Below the pieces are notes generated by a model that did no database searches, was not told the origin of the DNA, and was given only the letters and a program-made list of their open reading frames with translations. A stretch of 64,000 bases of DNA from DATLLJ01 sp965229885 (GTDB taxonomy: Bacteria; Acidobacteriota; Vicinamibacteria; Vicinamibacterales; CAVVIG01): assembly GCA_965229885.1 (NCBI GenBank), contig CBDDJX010000001.1, positions 255,378 to 319,377 of the forward strand, written 5' to 3'. Within the stretch, counting starts at the first letter, position 1, and every line of letters starts with the position of its first letter. Both the position numbers and the translations under genes were made by a program. Positions 11,658 to 20,430 of the stretch are shown one piece after another.

Positions 11658-12932
11658 CTCGCCGTCATGATGTGACACGAGCCGGACGTTCACCCATTCG
11701 TTGCGGGTGCGGCCTGGCGGAATCTTCAGCTTCAGATAATTCCCCGTCACGACAAGCGATCCGTCCTCGAGGGTGAGGCCGCGATGCACACTCCCGACTT
11801 GTGAAGCGCGAAACGCCGCGGCCAGCCGCTGGCCGATTTCGCGAATGGCACGCGCGCGTTCGCGAACGATGGCTCCAGACACCTTGTCGCGGCGAGTCGA
11901 TGCGAGCGTCCCCGCCCGGTCGGAGTAGGGAAAGACATGCACCTGCGTCAGCGGTGACGATTCAAGATACGACGACAATTCCACGAAGTCATCGTCGGTT
12001 TCACCAGGGAAGCCGACAATGATGTCGGATCCGATGGAGGCGTGAGGGATGCGCGAGCGGATGACGTCCACGAGCGCGCAGTAGTACTCAATCGCGTAAG
12101 GTCTCTGCATCGCCGCCAGTATCCGGTTGCTCGCATGCTGGAGCGGCAAGTGAAGGTGCGGCGCAAAGCATCCGGCGCTCGCCACAAGGTCAACGATTTC
12201 CGGCGTGCAGTCCATCGGCTCGAGCGAGCTGATTCGAAACAGGACGCCCGCACGTGATTCCTCGGCAAGGCGCTTCAGGAGGTCCGCTAGCGATGAACGC
12301 GGCAGCAGATCGCGGCCGTAGGATCCCAAGTGGACGCCGGTCAAGGCGATCTCCTTGAAGCCCGCCGCCGTCACACGCTCGGCTTCCGCCAGTACGCGTG
12401 CGATAGGCACGCTTCTCGGCCGACCGCGCGTGGTCGGGATGATGCAGCACGAACACTCCTCGCCGCACCCGGTCTGGACGCATAGTGTAAACGCCGTCCG
12501 GCCGGCGATCCCGGGCTCGAGCGCCGTGCCGCAGCTGCCGTCTCCGTCGCCAAAGCGATTGGCTGTTGTAAGGTCCGGCTGAAGAGGGTCCAGCTGAAGC
12601 CGGACACCACGTACGATGGACATCAGTTCTGGTTTGTCGTCGTTTGGAACGACGCGCATCACGCCAGGCAGACCGAGAACCTCGTCGGGCCGACGCGTGG
12701 CGTAGCAGCCAGTGACGATGATTTGTGCGGCCGGATTGATTCGCGCGATGCGCCGGACCGTCTGCCGCGCCGCCTGGTCGGCGCTCGCCGTGACCGAACA
12801 CGTATTGACGACGACGATGTCGGCTGTTTCGGCCTCGGCGGCGATGGCGCCATGCGCTCGAAAGCCTTCCTCGACGTTCAGCGAGTCCGCCTGGTTGACG
12901 CGACAGCCGAAGGTGACGACGGCGTATTTCAC
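11643..12932 (-). CDS. mtaB: tRNA methylthiotransferase, MtaB-like
   Basis: Radical SAM methylthiotransferase, probably of N6-threonylcarbamoyl-A37 in tRNA. The 429-residue protein has an UPF0004 N-terminal domain with three cluster cysteines (TFGCRVNQAD, VVNTCSVT, VTGCYATR) and a radical SAM domain with CGEECSCC (C-x3-C-x2-C). A C-terminal TRAM-like segment (GLTLEDGSLVVTGNY) is present. The start is GTG at 12932 (MKYAVVTFGC). Its Shine-Dalgarno-like GGAGAG lies inside the dispersed repeat at 12933-13019. Confidence 0.9.
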
Positions 12933-13019
12933 GAACTCTCCACCACAGAGGACATGGAGGCCGCGGAGGCAAAAACAGCCTTACCCTCCGTGTCCACCGC
13001 GTCCACCGTGGTTGGTTGG
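12933..13019. repeat. dispersed palindromic repeat, copy 2
   Basis: The segment starting GAACTCTCCACCACAGAGG (plus strand) corresponds to the copy at 3009-3083 on the opposite strand, and a second inverted unit (CACGGTGGACGCGGTGGACA on the minus strand) completes an imperfect palindrome. It supplies the ribosome-binding region of the mtaB-like gene on one side and the last codons of purD (tail HGGRGGHGG) on the other. Confidence 0.7.
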
Positions 13020-14297
13020 TTGTTCGACCAGTGCCTTGCGTCCAATATCGCGCCGATACTGCATGCCGTCGAACGAGATCCGCATGACGCCAGCGTAGGC
13101 GCGCGCGATGGCTTCGACAAAATCGGTGCCCCGTCCTGCGACCGTGAGGACTCGTCCGCCAGCAGTGATCAAATGGCCATCTCGACGCGCTGTTCCGGCG
13201 TGATAAACGGCCACGCCCGGGATCATCTCGGCGGCCTCGACACCGCTGATGACCCGGCCCGATTCGGCGGACTCGGGATAGCCGCGCGATGCCAGCACCA
13301 CGCCGACCACTGAATCCTGTCCAATCCGTATCGAAGCGTGCCGAAGCCGGCCCGTCGCCCCGGCGACCAGAATCGGCAACAACGGCTCGTCGATAAGGGT
13401 CAGCATCGCCTGCGTTTCCGGGTCACCGAGGCGCACGTTGAACTCGATCACCTTCGGGCCGTTCGGAGTGAGCATCAAGCCGACGAACAGGAAGCCGCGA
13501 AATAGATGGCCCTCTTTCGCCATTCCGGCCATCACCGGTTCCACGATCTCCCGCATTACGCGGTGCTCGAGCGCGGGATCGATCAGAGGGGTCGGCGCGA
13601 AGGCGCCCATCCCGCCCGTATTCGGTCCCCGGTCATCGTCGAATATTCGTTTGTGATCCTGCGCCGACCCGATCGGTACCGCCCGTGCACCGTCGGACAC
13701 CACGAAGAACGAAACTTCCGGGCCGGAGAGACACTCCTCGATGACGAGCCGGTCTCCCGCCGCGCCGAACTTCCGCTCGCCCATGGCCGCGACGATGGCT
13801 GCTTCGGCGGTCGGCCGATCGTCCGCCATGACGACGCCTTTGCCAGATGCCAACCCGTCAGCCTTCAGGACGACGGGCCATCCAAATTCCCCCGAGCGGA
13901 TGACGCGCAGCGCATCGTCGAGCGTCTCCGACGTGTGGAAGCGGGCGGTGGGTACGCCGTGGCGCGCCATAAACGCTTTTGCGAACGCTTTGCTGGATTC
14001 GAGGCGCGCGGCGGCGGCGGTCGGTCCAAACAGCAGCCGGCCCGCCGCGGCGAACCGATCGGCAATGCCGACGCTCAGCGGCAGCTCCGGTCCCACTACT
14101 GTGAATTCGATTTGCTCGCGCACGGCCAGGTCGAGGACCGCGTCCGGATCCGAGATATCGCACGGAACCGTTCGGGCAATCCGTGCGATACCGGGATTTC
14201 CGGGCGCGCAGACCAATTCGCCGACATCCCGATCAGAGGAAAGCCTGGCAACCAGGGCGTGTTCCCTGGCCCCGCCACCGATCACCAGAACTCGCAT
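12981..14297 (-). CDS. purD: phosphoribosylamine-glycine ligase
   Basis: ATP-grasp enzyme making glycinamide ribonucleotide, second step of purine synthesis. The 438-residue protein starts MRVLVIGGGAREHAL and carries VVKADGLASGKGV-type (here VVLKADGLASGKGVV), DHKRIFDDDRGPNTGGMG and EFNVRLGDPETQ motifs. It is separate from the main operon, upstream of the mtaB-like gene on the same strand. The final residues (PTNHGGRGGHGG) are encoded by a dispersed repeat and extend past the usual family end. Confidence 0.96.
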   Translation of the reverse strand: MRVLVIGGGAREHALVARLSSDRDVGELVCAPGNPGIARIARTVPCDISDPDAVLDLAVREQIEFTVVGPELPLSVGIADRFAAAGRLLFGPTAAAARLESSKAFAKAFMARHGVPTARFHTSETLDDALRVIRSGEFGWPVVLKADGLASGKGVVMADDRPTAEAAIVAAMGERKFGAAGDRLVIEECLSGPEVSFFVVSDGARAVPIGSAQDHKRIFDDDRGPNTGGMGAFAPTPLIDPALEHRVMREIVEPVMAGMAKEGHLFRGFLFVGLMLTPNGPKVIEFNVRLGDPETQAMLTLIDEPLLPILVAGATGRLRHASIRIGQDSVVGVVLASRGYPESAESGRVISGVEAAEMIPGVAVYHAGTARRDGHLITAGGRVLTVAGRGTDFVEAIARAYAGVMRISFDGMQYRRDIGRKALVEQPTNHGGRGGHGG

Positions 14298-14362
14298 TAT
14301 TAAAAGGACTTAGGGTTATCTGGAACGTGCACAGGAAGAGCGGTCCGACCCGGACTATTTCG

Positions 14363-14391
14363 TTGACCTTGAGTGGGACTGCGCCTAGAAT
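14363..14391 (+). promoter_or_regulatory. rpsU promoter, sigma-70 type
   Basis: TTGACC (14363-14368) and TAGAAT (14386-14391) are spaced by 17 bases, placing the start near 14398 and leaving a leader of about 50 bases before rpsU. It lies between divergent purD and rpsU. Confidence 0.65.
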
Positions 14392-14449
14392 TCGCGCTTG
14401 CCTGTGATAGCCTAACATATTTGGGCTGTCTGAGAGGGGGTGCGAGAGC

Positions 14450-14647
14450 GTGGCTGAAGTGAAGATCCAGGATGGGGAGTCGATTGAAAGCGCCCTCCGC
14501 CGCTTTAAGCGGAAGGTGCAGCAGGAAGACATTATCAAGGACATCAAGAAGCATGCATTTTATTTGAAGCCAGGCGACAAGCGGCGGGCCAAGCAGGCGC
14601 TGGCCCGGAAACGTAGTCGGAAGAAGATCCGGCGCGAGCTGGAGTAG
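14450..14647 (+). CDS. rpsU: 30S ribosomal protein S21
   Basis: A 65-residue S21. MAEVKIQDGESIESALRRFK is the family start and the C-terminus is the typical basic RKRSRKKIRRELE. The start codon is GTG at 14450, preceded by the strong Shine-Dalgarno-like GAGAGGGGG. Likely transcribed from the promoter at 14363-14391. Confidence 0.96.
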   Translation: MAEVKIQDGESIESALRRFKRKVQQEDIIKDIKKHAFYLKPGDKRRAKQALARKRSRKKIRRELE

Positions 14648-14677
14648 GACGACCGGGCCCCGACGAGGATCGATACA

Positions 14678-14986
14678 ATGGAGTTCCAAGACAGGATCTT
14701 GAACTGCGTGGATTGCGGCGCGGAGTTCATCTGGACATCTGGCGAGCAGCAGTTTTTCGCCGATAAGAACTCCAAGAACGAGCCGAAGCGGTGCAAGGCC
14801 TGCAAGGCCAAACGCGCGAGCCGGGCGGCGGGGCCGGGCGGCGCTCGCGAGCGGGTCGAAACGGTGACGACGTGCTCGGGGTGCGGCAAGGAAACGACGG
14901 TGCCGTTCAAGCCGACGCAGGGGCGTCCGGTGTTCTGCAAGGAGTGCTTCCAGTCCCGGAAGTTCGCCGGGGCAGGCGGCGTCTAA
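14678..14986 (+). CDS. double zinc-ribbon protein
   Basis: A 102-residue protein with two CxxC...CxxC zinc ribbons: CVDCGAEF...CKACK near residues 10-47 and CSGCGKETTVPF...CKECF near residues 66-92. It belongs to the widespread small family of probable zinc-binding proteins that often sit near ribosomal or cold-shock genes; the function is unknown. It is 30 bases downstream of rpsU and probably cotranscribed. Confidence 0.85.
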   Translation: MEFQDRILNCVDCGAEFIWTSGEQQFFADKNSKNEPKRCKACKAKRASRAAGPGGARERVETVTTCSGCGKETTVPFKPTQGRPVFCKECFQSRKFAGAGGV

Positions 14987-15042
14987 CGATCTCGCACTTC
15001 AGGGTCCCGTCTCGGTCGATCCACCAGGACCATTCCCGCTAG

Positions 15043-15963
15043 ATGGCGCGCAGCACTTCTCCCCCCGCTGTGGCCTTGCGCGAGACGTCGGATCACTCCC
15101 TCGCGTTCAACCTTCTGATTTCGCTGCGTCCAGGCCAGTGGGCGAAGAACCTGATCGTCTTCGCGGGGCTGCTGTTCGGCCTGCGCCTGTTCGATGTCAC
15201 GGCGGTCGTCCGGGCATTCGCCGCCTTTGGCATCTTCTGCCTGTTGTCAGGCGTCGTGTGCCTCATCAACGACATCGCCGATCGCGAACATCCGCACAAG
15301 GTGCGGCGTCCGATTGCGTCCGGTGCGCTGCCGGTGCGGATGGCGCTGACGTCCGCGATCGTGCTGGCTGTTGTGGCGCTGGCAGCCGCGTTCGCGCTCG
15401 GTCCCCGCTTCTTCCTGACCGCTGCGTGTTATCTGGCGCTTCTCGCTCTCTACTCTGGCCCGCTCAAGCACATCGTCATCGTCGACGTGCTGACGATCGC
15501 CGTTGGATTCGTGCTGCGCGCGGTGGCCGGCGCCACCGCGGTCAACGTGGGCATCAGCCACTGGCTGCTCGTCTGCACGATCCTGCTGGCGCTGTTCATC
15601 TCCCTGGCGAAACGCCGCCACGAGCTCCTGTTGCTCGCCGACGGTGCGGCAGGTCATCGTCCGATTCTCGGCGAATACACGCCGTATCTGCTCGATCAGA
15701 TGATCGCCATCGTCGCAGCCTCGACGCTCGTCGCGTACGTGTTCGACACGATCAGCCCAGAAACCGAGCAGAAGTTCGGCACACCCTGGCTCGGGCTGAC
15801 CGTTCCGTTTCCGCTCTACGGCATCCTCCGGTACTTATATCCTATGCATCAGCGTAAAGGCGGCGGAAGCCCTTCGGACCTGATGCTGACCGATCGCCCG
15901 CTGCTCGCCTGCGTGACGTTGTGGGCGTTGTCGGTAGTGCTGATCATTTACCATCCCATTTGA
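15043..15963 (+). CDS. UbiA-family prenyltransferase, decaprenyl-phosphate phosphoribosyltransferase-like
   Basis: A 306-residue polytopic membrane protein with 8-9 predicted helices. The UbiA signature NDIADREHPHKVRRPIASG holds the metal-binding NDxxDxxxD-type motif, and LRAVAGATAV is a second conserved segment. It most resembles the branch that attaches phosphoribose to polyprenyl phosphate rather than quinone-making members. It lies directly upstream of a glycosyltransferase operon, fitting a role in supplying a lipid-linked sugar. Confidence 0.82.
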   Translation: MARSTSPPAVALRETSDHSLAFNLLISLRPGQWAKNLIVFAGLLFGLRLFDVTAVVRAFAAFGIFCLLSGVVCLINDIADREHPHKVRRPIASGALPVRMALTSAIVLAVVALAAAFALGPRFFLTAACYLALLALYSGPLKHIVIVDVLTIAVGFVLRAVAGATAVNVGISHWLLVCTILLALFISLAKRRHELLLLADGAAGHRPILGEYTPYLLDQMIAIVAASTLVAYVFDTISPETEQKFGTPWLGLTVPFPLYGILRYLYPMHQRKGGGSPSDLMLTDRPLLACVTLWALSVVLIIYHPI

Positions 15964-15975
15964 CATCAATTTAAC

Positions 15976-16869
15976 ATGCCCGATTTCAACGTCCGCTCAG
16001 ATTCGGTGAACGTCGAGCAGATCATGGAGCAGATCCGCGCGCGCATTCGCGAGAAGCGCGGCGTGGACTACACCGAGCAGCAGATTCGCGAGCTGGCGAC
16101 GGTGAAACTCGAAAAGTTCCCCGATCCGCGCGGTGTCCGGCCCGATCTCCTCCACGAGTTCCGGCGCGTCGAGCCCGACCCCAATTTCGGGTTCGAGGGC
16201 GACACGCTGTTCCATTCGACCCGTGCGCCGTTCCTCATGTGGATTCGCCGCCTGCTGCGGCCGGTGCTCAAGCTGTTCTTCAATCCGAACCCGCTGATCT
16301 CTGCGCTGCATACGCAGTCGAAGCTCAACGAACTGAACGCGAGCCGCCATCAGCTGTACTACGAGCTGATTCACAACCTCGTCGTCGAAGCGACGCGGCT
16401 CAGCATCGAGGTCAGGAACCTCAAGATGCAGGTGGAGTCGCTCGATGCCCGCGTCGACTTCAGCGAGCGGCGGGCGCGGGCACTCGAAGGCGCCGTCATG
16501 TACCGGCCGGAAGTCGAAGGCGAGCGAGAGGCCACCAGGCCGTCCCCAATCGCGCCACAGGAGCGGAGTCCTTCCCCCGGATCCTTTTCTTCTCCGGGTC
16601 CAGCAATTCGGACTGGGTCTTCCGGTTCGGCGGGCACAGGCGGCCCGGGGCCTGGCCCGGGCGAGAGCCCTGGTCAGCGGAGCAAGCGTCGCCGGCGCCG
16701 GCGCGGTCGTCGCGGCGGTGCCCCCGCGGTTTCGGTCATGGGCGCACCGTCGGGGCTGTCCGGACCGTCGGCGACCAGCGCGTCGGATAGTGCGGCGCCC
16801 GAGCCACCGTCGGACTCGGGCTCGGGAAGTGACATTCCCGGACACGGCGGATCCGACGACGAGCAGTGA
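15976..16869 (+). CDS. coiled-coil protein heading the glycosyltransferase operon
   Basis: A 297-residue protein of unknown function. Residues 1-60 contain NVEQIMEQIRARIREKRG, a segment also seen ahead of methyltransferase or glycosyltransferase domains in polysaccharide loci. Residues 85-170 are amphipathic and partly coiled coil with an LLRPVLKLFFNPNP stretch that may touch the membrane. The last third is low-complexity Gly/Pro/Ser with a basic patch (SKRRRRRRGRRGG). The stop overlaps the next gene by four bases (GTGA). A scaffold role for the enzymes that follow is possible but not demonstrated. Confidence 0.75.
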   Translation: MPDFNVRSDSVNVEQIMEQIRARIREKRGVDYTEQQIRELATVKLEKFPDPRGVRPDLLHEFRRVEPDPNFGFEGDTLFHSTRAPFLMWIRRLLRPVLKLFFNPNPLISALHTQSKLNELNASRHQLYYELIHNLVVEATRLSIEVRNLKMQVESLDARVDFSERRARALEGAVMYRPEVEGEREATRPSPIAPQERSPSPGSFSSPGPAIRTGSSGSAGTGGPGPGPGESPGQRSKRRRRRRGRRGGAPAVSVMGAPSGLSGPSATSASDSAAPEPPSDSGSGSDIPGHGGSDDEQ

Positions 16870-18185
16870 AGCTCGCAGTCGTCGTCCAGCGATACGGTCA
16901 GTCAATTAACGGCGGCGCGGAACTCCACGCACGGTACATCGCCGAGCACCTCGCGCCTCACGCCGAAGTGGACGTGCTGACCACGTACGCGAGCGATTAC
17001 GTGACCTGGCGGAACGAGCCGGGGCCCGCGCACGAACGCATCAATGGCATTCCGGTGCGGCGCTTCCGCGTGGAGCACGAACGGGATCCTCTGGCTTTCA
17101 GGCGGCAATCGGCGCGCGTGTTCGAGACCGAGCATTCGTTCGCCGACGAGCTTCGATGGCTCGACGCCGAGGGACCGACGAGCCCCGCGCTCGTGAAGCA
17201 CATCGCCGCGCACACCGAGGCGTACGATTTCTGGTTGTTCTTCAGCTACCGGTACTACCAGGCGTATCACGGCGCGCGTGCGGCGGCCGGCCGCGCGGTG
17301 CTCGTGCCGACGGCAGAGCGCGAATCATCGATCGGCCTGGCGCTGTTTCAGCCGCTCTTTCGAGGCGTCCGCGCGCTGATGTACAACTCGCCGGAAGAGC
17401 AGGCCATGATTCAGGCTGTCTCGAACAACCACGATATTCCGAGTGTCGTGGTTGGCGTTGGCTCCGAAGTGCCGCAGAACCCCCAGCCGGAACGGTTTCG
17501 GCAGAAGTTCGGCGTCGAGGGCCGATTTGCGATCTACGTCGGCCGTATTGACGTGAACAAGGGCTGCAATGAGCTATTCGAGTTCTTTGAGGGCTATGCG
17601 CGCGACGTCTACGGCCGGTTGTCGCTCCTGCTGGTCGGCCAATCACTGTTGCCGACGCCGCAGCATCCACGCATCCGCCACCTCGGTTTCCTCAACGACA
17701 CCGACAAATTCGACGCGATGGCAGCCGCCGATCTGTTAATCATGCCGTCATATTTCGAGAGCCTCTCGATGGTCGCGCTCGAAGCGTGGGCGCTCGGGCG
17801 GCCTGTGGTGGCTAATGGCACGTGCGACGTATTGAAGGGTCAATGTGTTCGGAGTAACGCGGGGCTGAGTTACGAGAACTACGCCGAGTTTTTGGCGATG
17901 ATGCAGTTACTTGAAAGGGATCGCCGTCTGCGTGTGGCACTCGGCGCGAACGGTCGCCGCTTTTTTCGTGAGCACTACGAGTGGCCCGTCATCGAACGCA
18001 AGTACCTCGATGTGCTCGAACGGCTCGCGAAAGAACCGGCGCGATTGACGATGGAGCCGCTGCCGCCGTGGATCGCCAGGCGGCGGCGTAACCTGCCGCC
18101 GGCCGAGGACGTGATGGCCAGGCTGCCCAGGGGGGCGTGCGTGACACGCGGAGAGGAACCGGCCGCGGCCGGGTTGCCGTCGTGA
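16866..18185 (+). CDS. GT4-type glycosyltransferase, type A
   Basis: A 439-residue GT-B fold enzyme. N-terminal VVVQRYGQSINGGAELHARY is the acceptor-side glycine motif; the C-terminal domain has IYVGRIDVNKGCNELFEFF and the E-x7-E donor motif in YFESLSMVALEAW. It is closely related to the gene at 20427, sharing VQRYG...GG and the LTT.A.DY.TW block. GTG at 16866 overlaps the preceding stop (GTGA) and its own TGA overlaps the next start. The sugar substrate cannot be read from sequence; polysaccharide or O-antigen assembly at the cytoplasmic membrane is likely. Confidence 0.88.
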   Translation: MKLAVVVQRYGQSINGGAELHARYIAEHLAPHAEVDVLTTYASDYVTWRNEPGPAHERINGIPVRRFRVEHERDPLAFRRQSARVFETEHSFADELRWLDAEGPTSPALVKHIAAHTEAYDFWLFFSYRYYQAYHGARAAAGRAVLVPTAERESSIGLALFQPLFRGVRALMYNSPEEQAMIQAVSNNHDIPSVVVGVGSEVPQNPQPERFRQKFGVEGRFAIYVGRIDVNKGCNELFEFFEGYARDVYGRLSLLLVGQSLLPTPQHPRIRHLGFLNDTDKFDAMAAADLLIMPSYFESLSMVALEAWALGRPVVANGTCDVLKGQCVRSNAGLSYENYAEFLAMMQLLERDRRLRVALGANGRRFFREHYEWPVIERKYLDVLERLAKEPARLTMEPLPPWIARRRRNLPPAEDVMARLPRGACVTRGEEPAAAGLPS

Positions 18186-19369
18186 TCCGGATTCATCAGG
18201 TCCTGGCGACTCTCGGGTACGGCGACGCCATTGGCCACGAGGTGCTCGGCGCTCAGCGCGTCCTGCACACGGCTGGATACGAGTCTGACATTTTCGTCGA
18301 AACAGCCGATCACCGGCTCGAATCGATGACACGCGACTACCGCGAGCTCATCGATGTCAGCCACCGGGACAACCTGCTGTTACATCACTTCTCGCTCGCC
18401 TCCAAGGCGTCCCGCATGGCCTTTGCGCTGCCCGATCGCATGGCGCTCATCTATCACAACATCACCCCACCCGAGTTTTTCGTCGACCTGCACAGTTCGC
18501 TGAGCAGTGAATGTTTTCACGGACGACGCGAGCTCGGAGCCTACGCCGACCGGTGTGACCTCGCCCTCGGCGATTCCGAGTTCAATCGGCAGGACCTCGA
18601 GGCGCTTGGATTCAGGCGGACCGGCGTCCTGCCCGTCGTGCCGGATTTTTCCCATCTCGACGTGGCGGCGGACCGTACGGTCGCCGATCTGTTCGACGAC
18701 GCCTGGACCAACGTCTTGTTCGTCGGCCGGATGGTGCCGAACAAGAAGCTCGAAGACATCATCCGGTTCTTTCATGTGTACCACGCGTTCTACAACCCGC
18801 GGTCGCGGCTGCTCCTGGTCGGCACGCGCAGCGGGCTCGAGCGCTACACTGCGGCGCTCCACGACCTCACGGCCAGGCTTGGCAACGGCCACGTCCACTT
18901 CGTCGGGCCGGTCTCGAACGAAGAGCTGGTAGCGTTTTACGAAATCGCCGATCTCTTCCTGTGCGCCAGCGAGCACGAAGGTTTCTGCGTGCCGCTTGTC
19001 GAGGCGTTCTACAAGCAGGTTCCGGTGCTGGCCTATGCCGCCGCTGCGGTGCCGGCGACGATGGACGGCGCGGGAGTGCTGTACCACGACAAGGATCCCT
19101 CGCACGTCGCGGCGCTGATGGACGCGGTCGTGTCCAACAGCGACGTGCAGGAGACGCTCGTCCGCGGTCAGCTTGCCGCAGTCGATCGACTGCGCGCCAA
19201 GGACTTCGCCGGTACGCTGCTCGGGTTCGTCGACGGCATTCTCCGGGGGGGCCGGTCGCCCGCGCCGCGCCTGACCTTCGACTTCTGGGACCAGTTCGAC
19301 GCCGCCGAGGCGCTCGAGGAGCTGCGTCTCGATCGCCCATCCGTTTACAAGGCTCTACCCGCGCGATGA
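18182..19369 (+). CDS. GT4-type glycosyltransferase, type B
   Basis: A 395-residue GT-B enzyme starting MIRIHQVLATLGYGDAIG at the GTG at 18182, which overlaps the previous stop by four bases; a longer frame from 18137 is less likely. Motifs: LIYHNITPPEFF, LGDSEFNRQDLEALGF, LFVGRMVPNKKLEDII and the E-x7-E motif in SEHEGFCVPLVEAF. It is a paralogue of the next gene, with the same block order. The TGA overlaps the next ATG (ATGA). Confidence 0.88.
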   Translation: MIRIHQVLATLGYGDAIGHEVLGAQRVLHTAGYESDIFVETADHRLESMTRDYRELIDVSHRDNLLLHHFSLASKASRMAFALPDRMALIYHNITPPEFFVDLHSSLSSECFHGRRELGAYADRCDLALGDSEFNRQDLEALGFRRTGVLPVVPDFSHLDVAADRTVADLFDDAWTNVLFVGRMVPNKKLEDIIRFFHVYHAFYNPRSRLLLVGTRSGLERYTAALHDLTARLGNGHVHFVGPVSNEELVAFYEIADLFLCASEHEGFCVPLVEAFYKQVPVLAYAAAAVPATMDGAGVLYHDKDPSHVAALMDAVVSNSDVQETLVRGQLAAVDRLRAKDFAGTLLGFVDGILRGGRSPAPRLTFDFWDQFDAAEALEELRLDRPSVYKALPAR

Positions 19370-20430
19370 TTGTCCATCAGTGGTTGGCCGCGGCGCACAG
19401 AGGCGATGCGATCGGTGACAGCGCGCGAAGAACCCGCCATCTGCTGCGGAGCCTCGGCCACGAGTCGGAAGTGTTTGCCCTGACGATCGACGAGGACCTC
19501 GAGAACGACGTGCGGCCGTTCAGCGATCCGGCCGCCCGTCACGGCGACGTGACGGTCCTGCATTACGCTCTTCCATCGCCGATGACCGCCGCGCTCGCAT
19601 CGCTCGGCCGGGGCCGTGTGCTGCACTATCACAACGTGACACCGGCCGCCTACTTCGCCCCGTACGACACCGACTTATCCCGCCTCGCGGTGCTGGCGCG
19701 ACAGGAGCTCGCGACGCTCGTCGGCCATGTCGACCTGGCGCTCGGCGTGTCTGAGTTCAACCGTCAGGAACTCGAGGCGCTCGGCTTCTCGCCAACCGGC
19801 GTGCTGCCGATTGCTGTCGACACGGGCCGCCTGACCGGGTCCGTCCGTCGCCCTTCCATTGAACGGCTGCTCGATGACGACCTGGTGAACTTTCTGTTCG
19901 TCGGGCGGATCGCCCCGAACAAGAAGATCGAGGATCACATCGTCTTCGCTGAACACTACAGGCGGTATGTTGACGCGTATTACCGGTTCATCTTCGTCGG
20001 GCGCTACGACGCGGTGCCCAGCTACTATGCGATGATTCGATCGCTGATCAGTCGGTTCAACATGCTCGAGGAACGCTTCATCTTCACCGGTCCGGTGCCA
20101 GACGAGGAACTGGCCGTCTACTATCGCCACGCGGCGGTTTACATGTCGATGAGCGAGCACGAAGGCTTCTGCGCGCCCCTCGTCGAAGCGATGGCCACGG
20201 ACGTTCCGGTCCTCGCCTACGCCGCGGCGGCCGTGCCGGAAACGCTTGGCGGCGCCGGTGTGCAGTTCGCGCCGAAGGATCTGGAGCAAGCCGCCGAGCT
20301 CGCCGGCGCGCTCGTCTTCGACGAGAATTTCCGGAGGGGCGTGATCGCCGGACAGCGGCGGCGGCTTGAGGATTTCGGCGACCGACGCCTCCTCAGCGAC
20401 CTCACGGGCGTCCTCGATTCGTTTTCATGA
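19366..20430 (+). CDS. GT4-type glycosyltransferase, type B'
   Basis: A 354-residue GT-B enzyme starting MIVHQWLAAAHRGDAIGDS at the ATG overlapping the previous stop; the longer frame upstream is shadow sequence. It matches its upstream neighbour block by block (HYHNVTPAAYF, LGVSEFNRQELEALGF, LFVGRIAPNKKIEDHI, SEHEGFCAPLVEAM), so the pair arose by duplication. Stop overlaps the next ATG by four bases. Confidence 0.88.
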   Translation: MIVHQWLAAAHRGDAIGDSARRTRHLLRSLGHESEVFALTIDEDLENDVRPFSDPAARHGDVTVLHYALPSPMTAALASLGRGRVLHYHNVTPAAYFAPYDTDLSRLAVLARQELATLVGHVDLALGVSEFNRQELEALGFSPTGVLPIAVDTGRLTGSVRRPSIERLLDDDLVNFLFVGRIAPNKKIEDHIVFAEHYRRYVDAYYRFIFVGRYDAVPSYYAMIRSLISRFNMLEERFIFTGPVPDEELAVYYRHAAVYMSMSEHEGFCAPLVEAMATDVPVLAYAAAAVPETLGGAGVQFAPKDLEQAAELAGALVFDENFRRGVIAGQRRRLEDFGDRRLLSDLTGVLDSFS

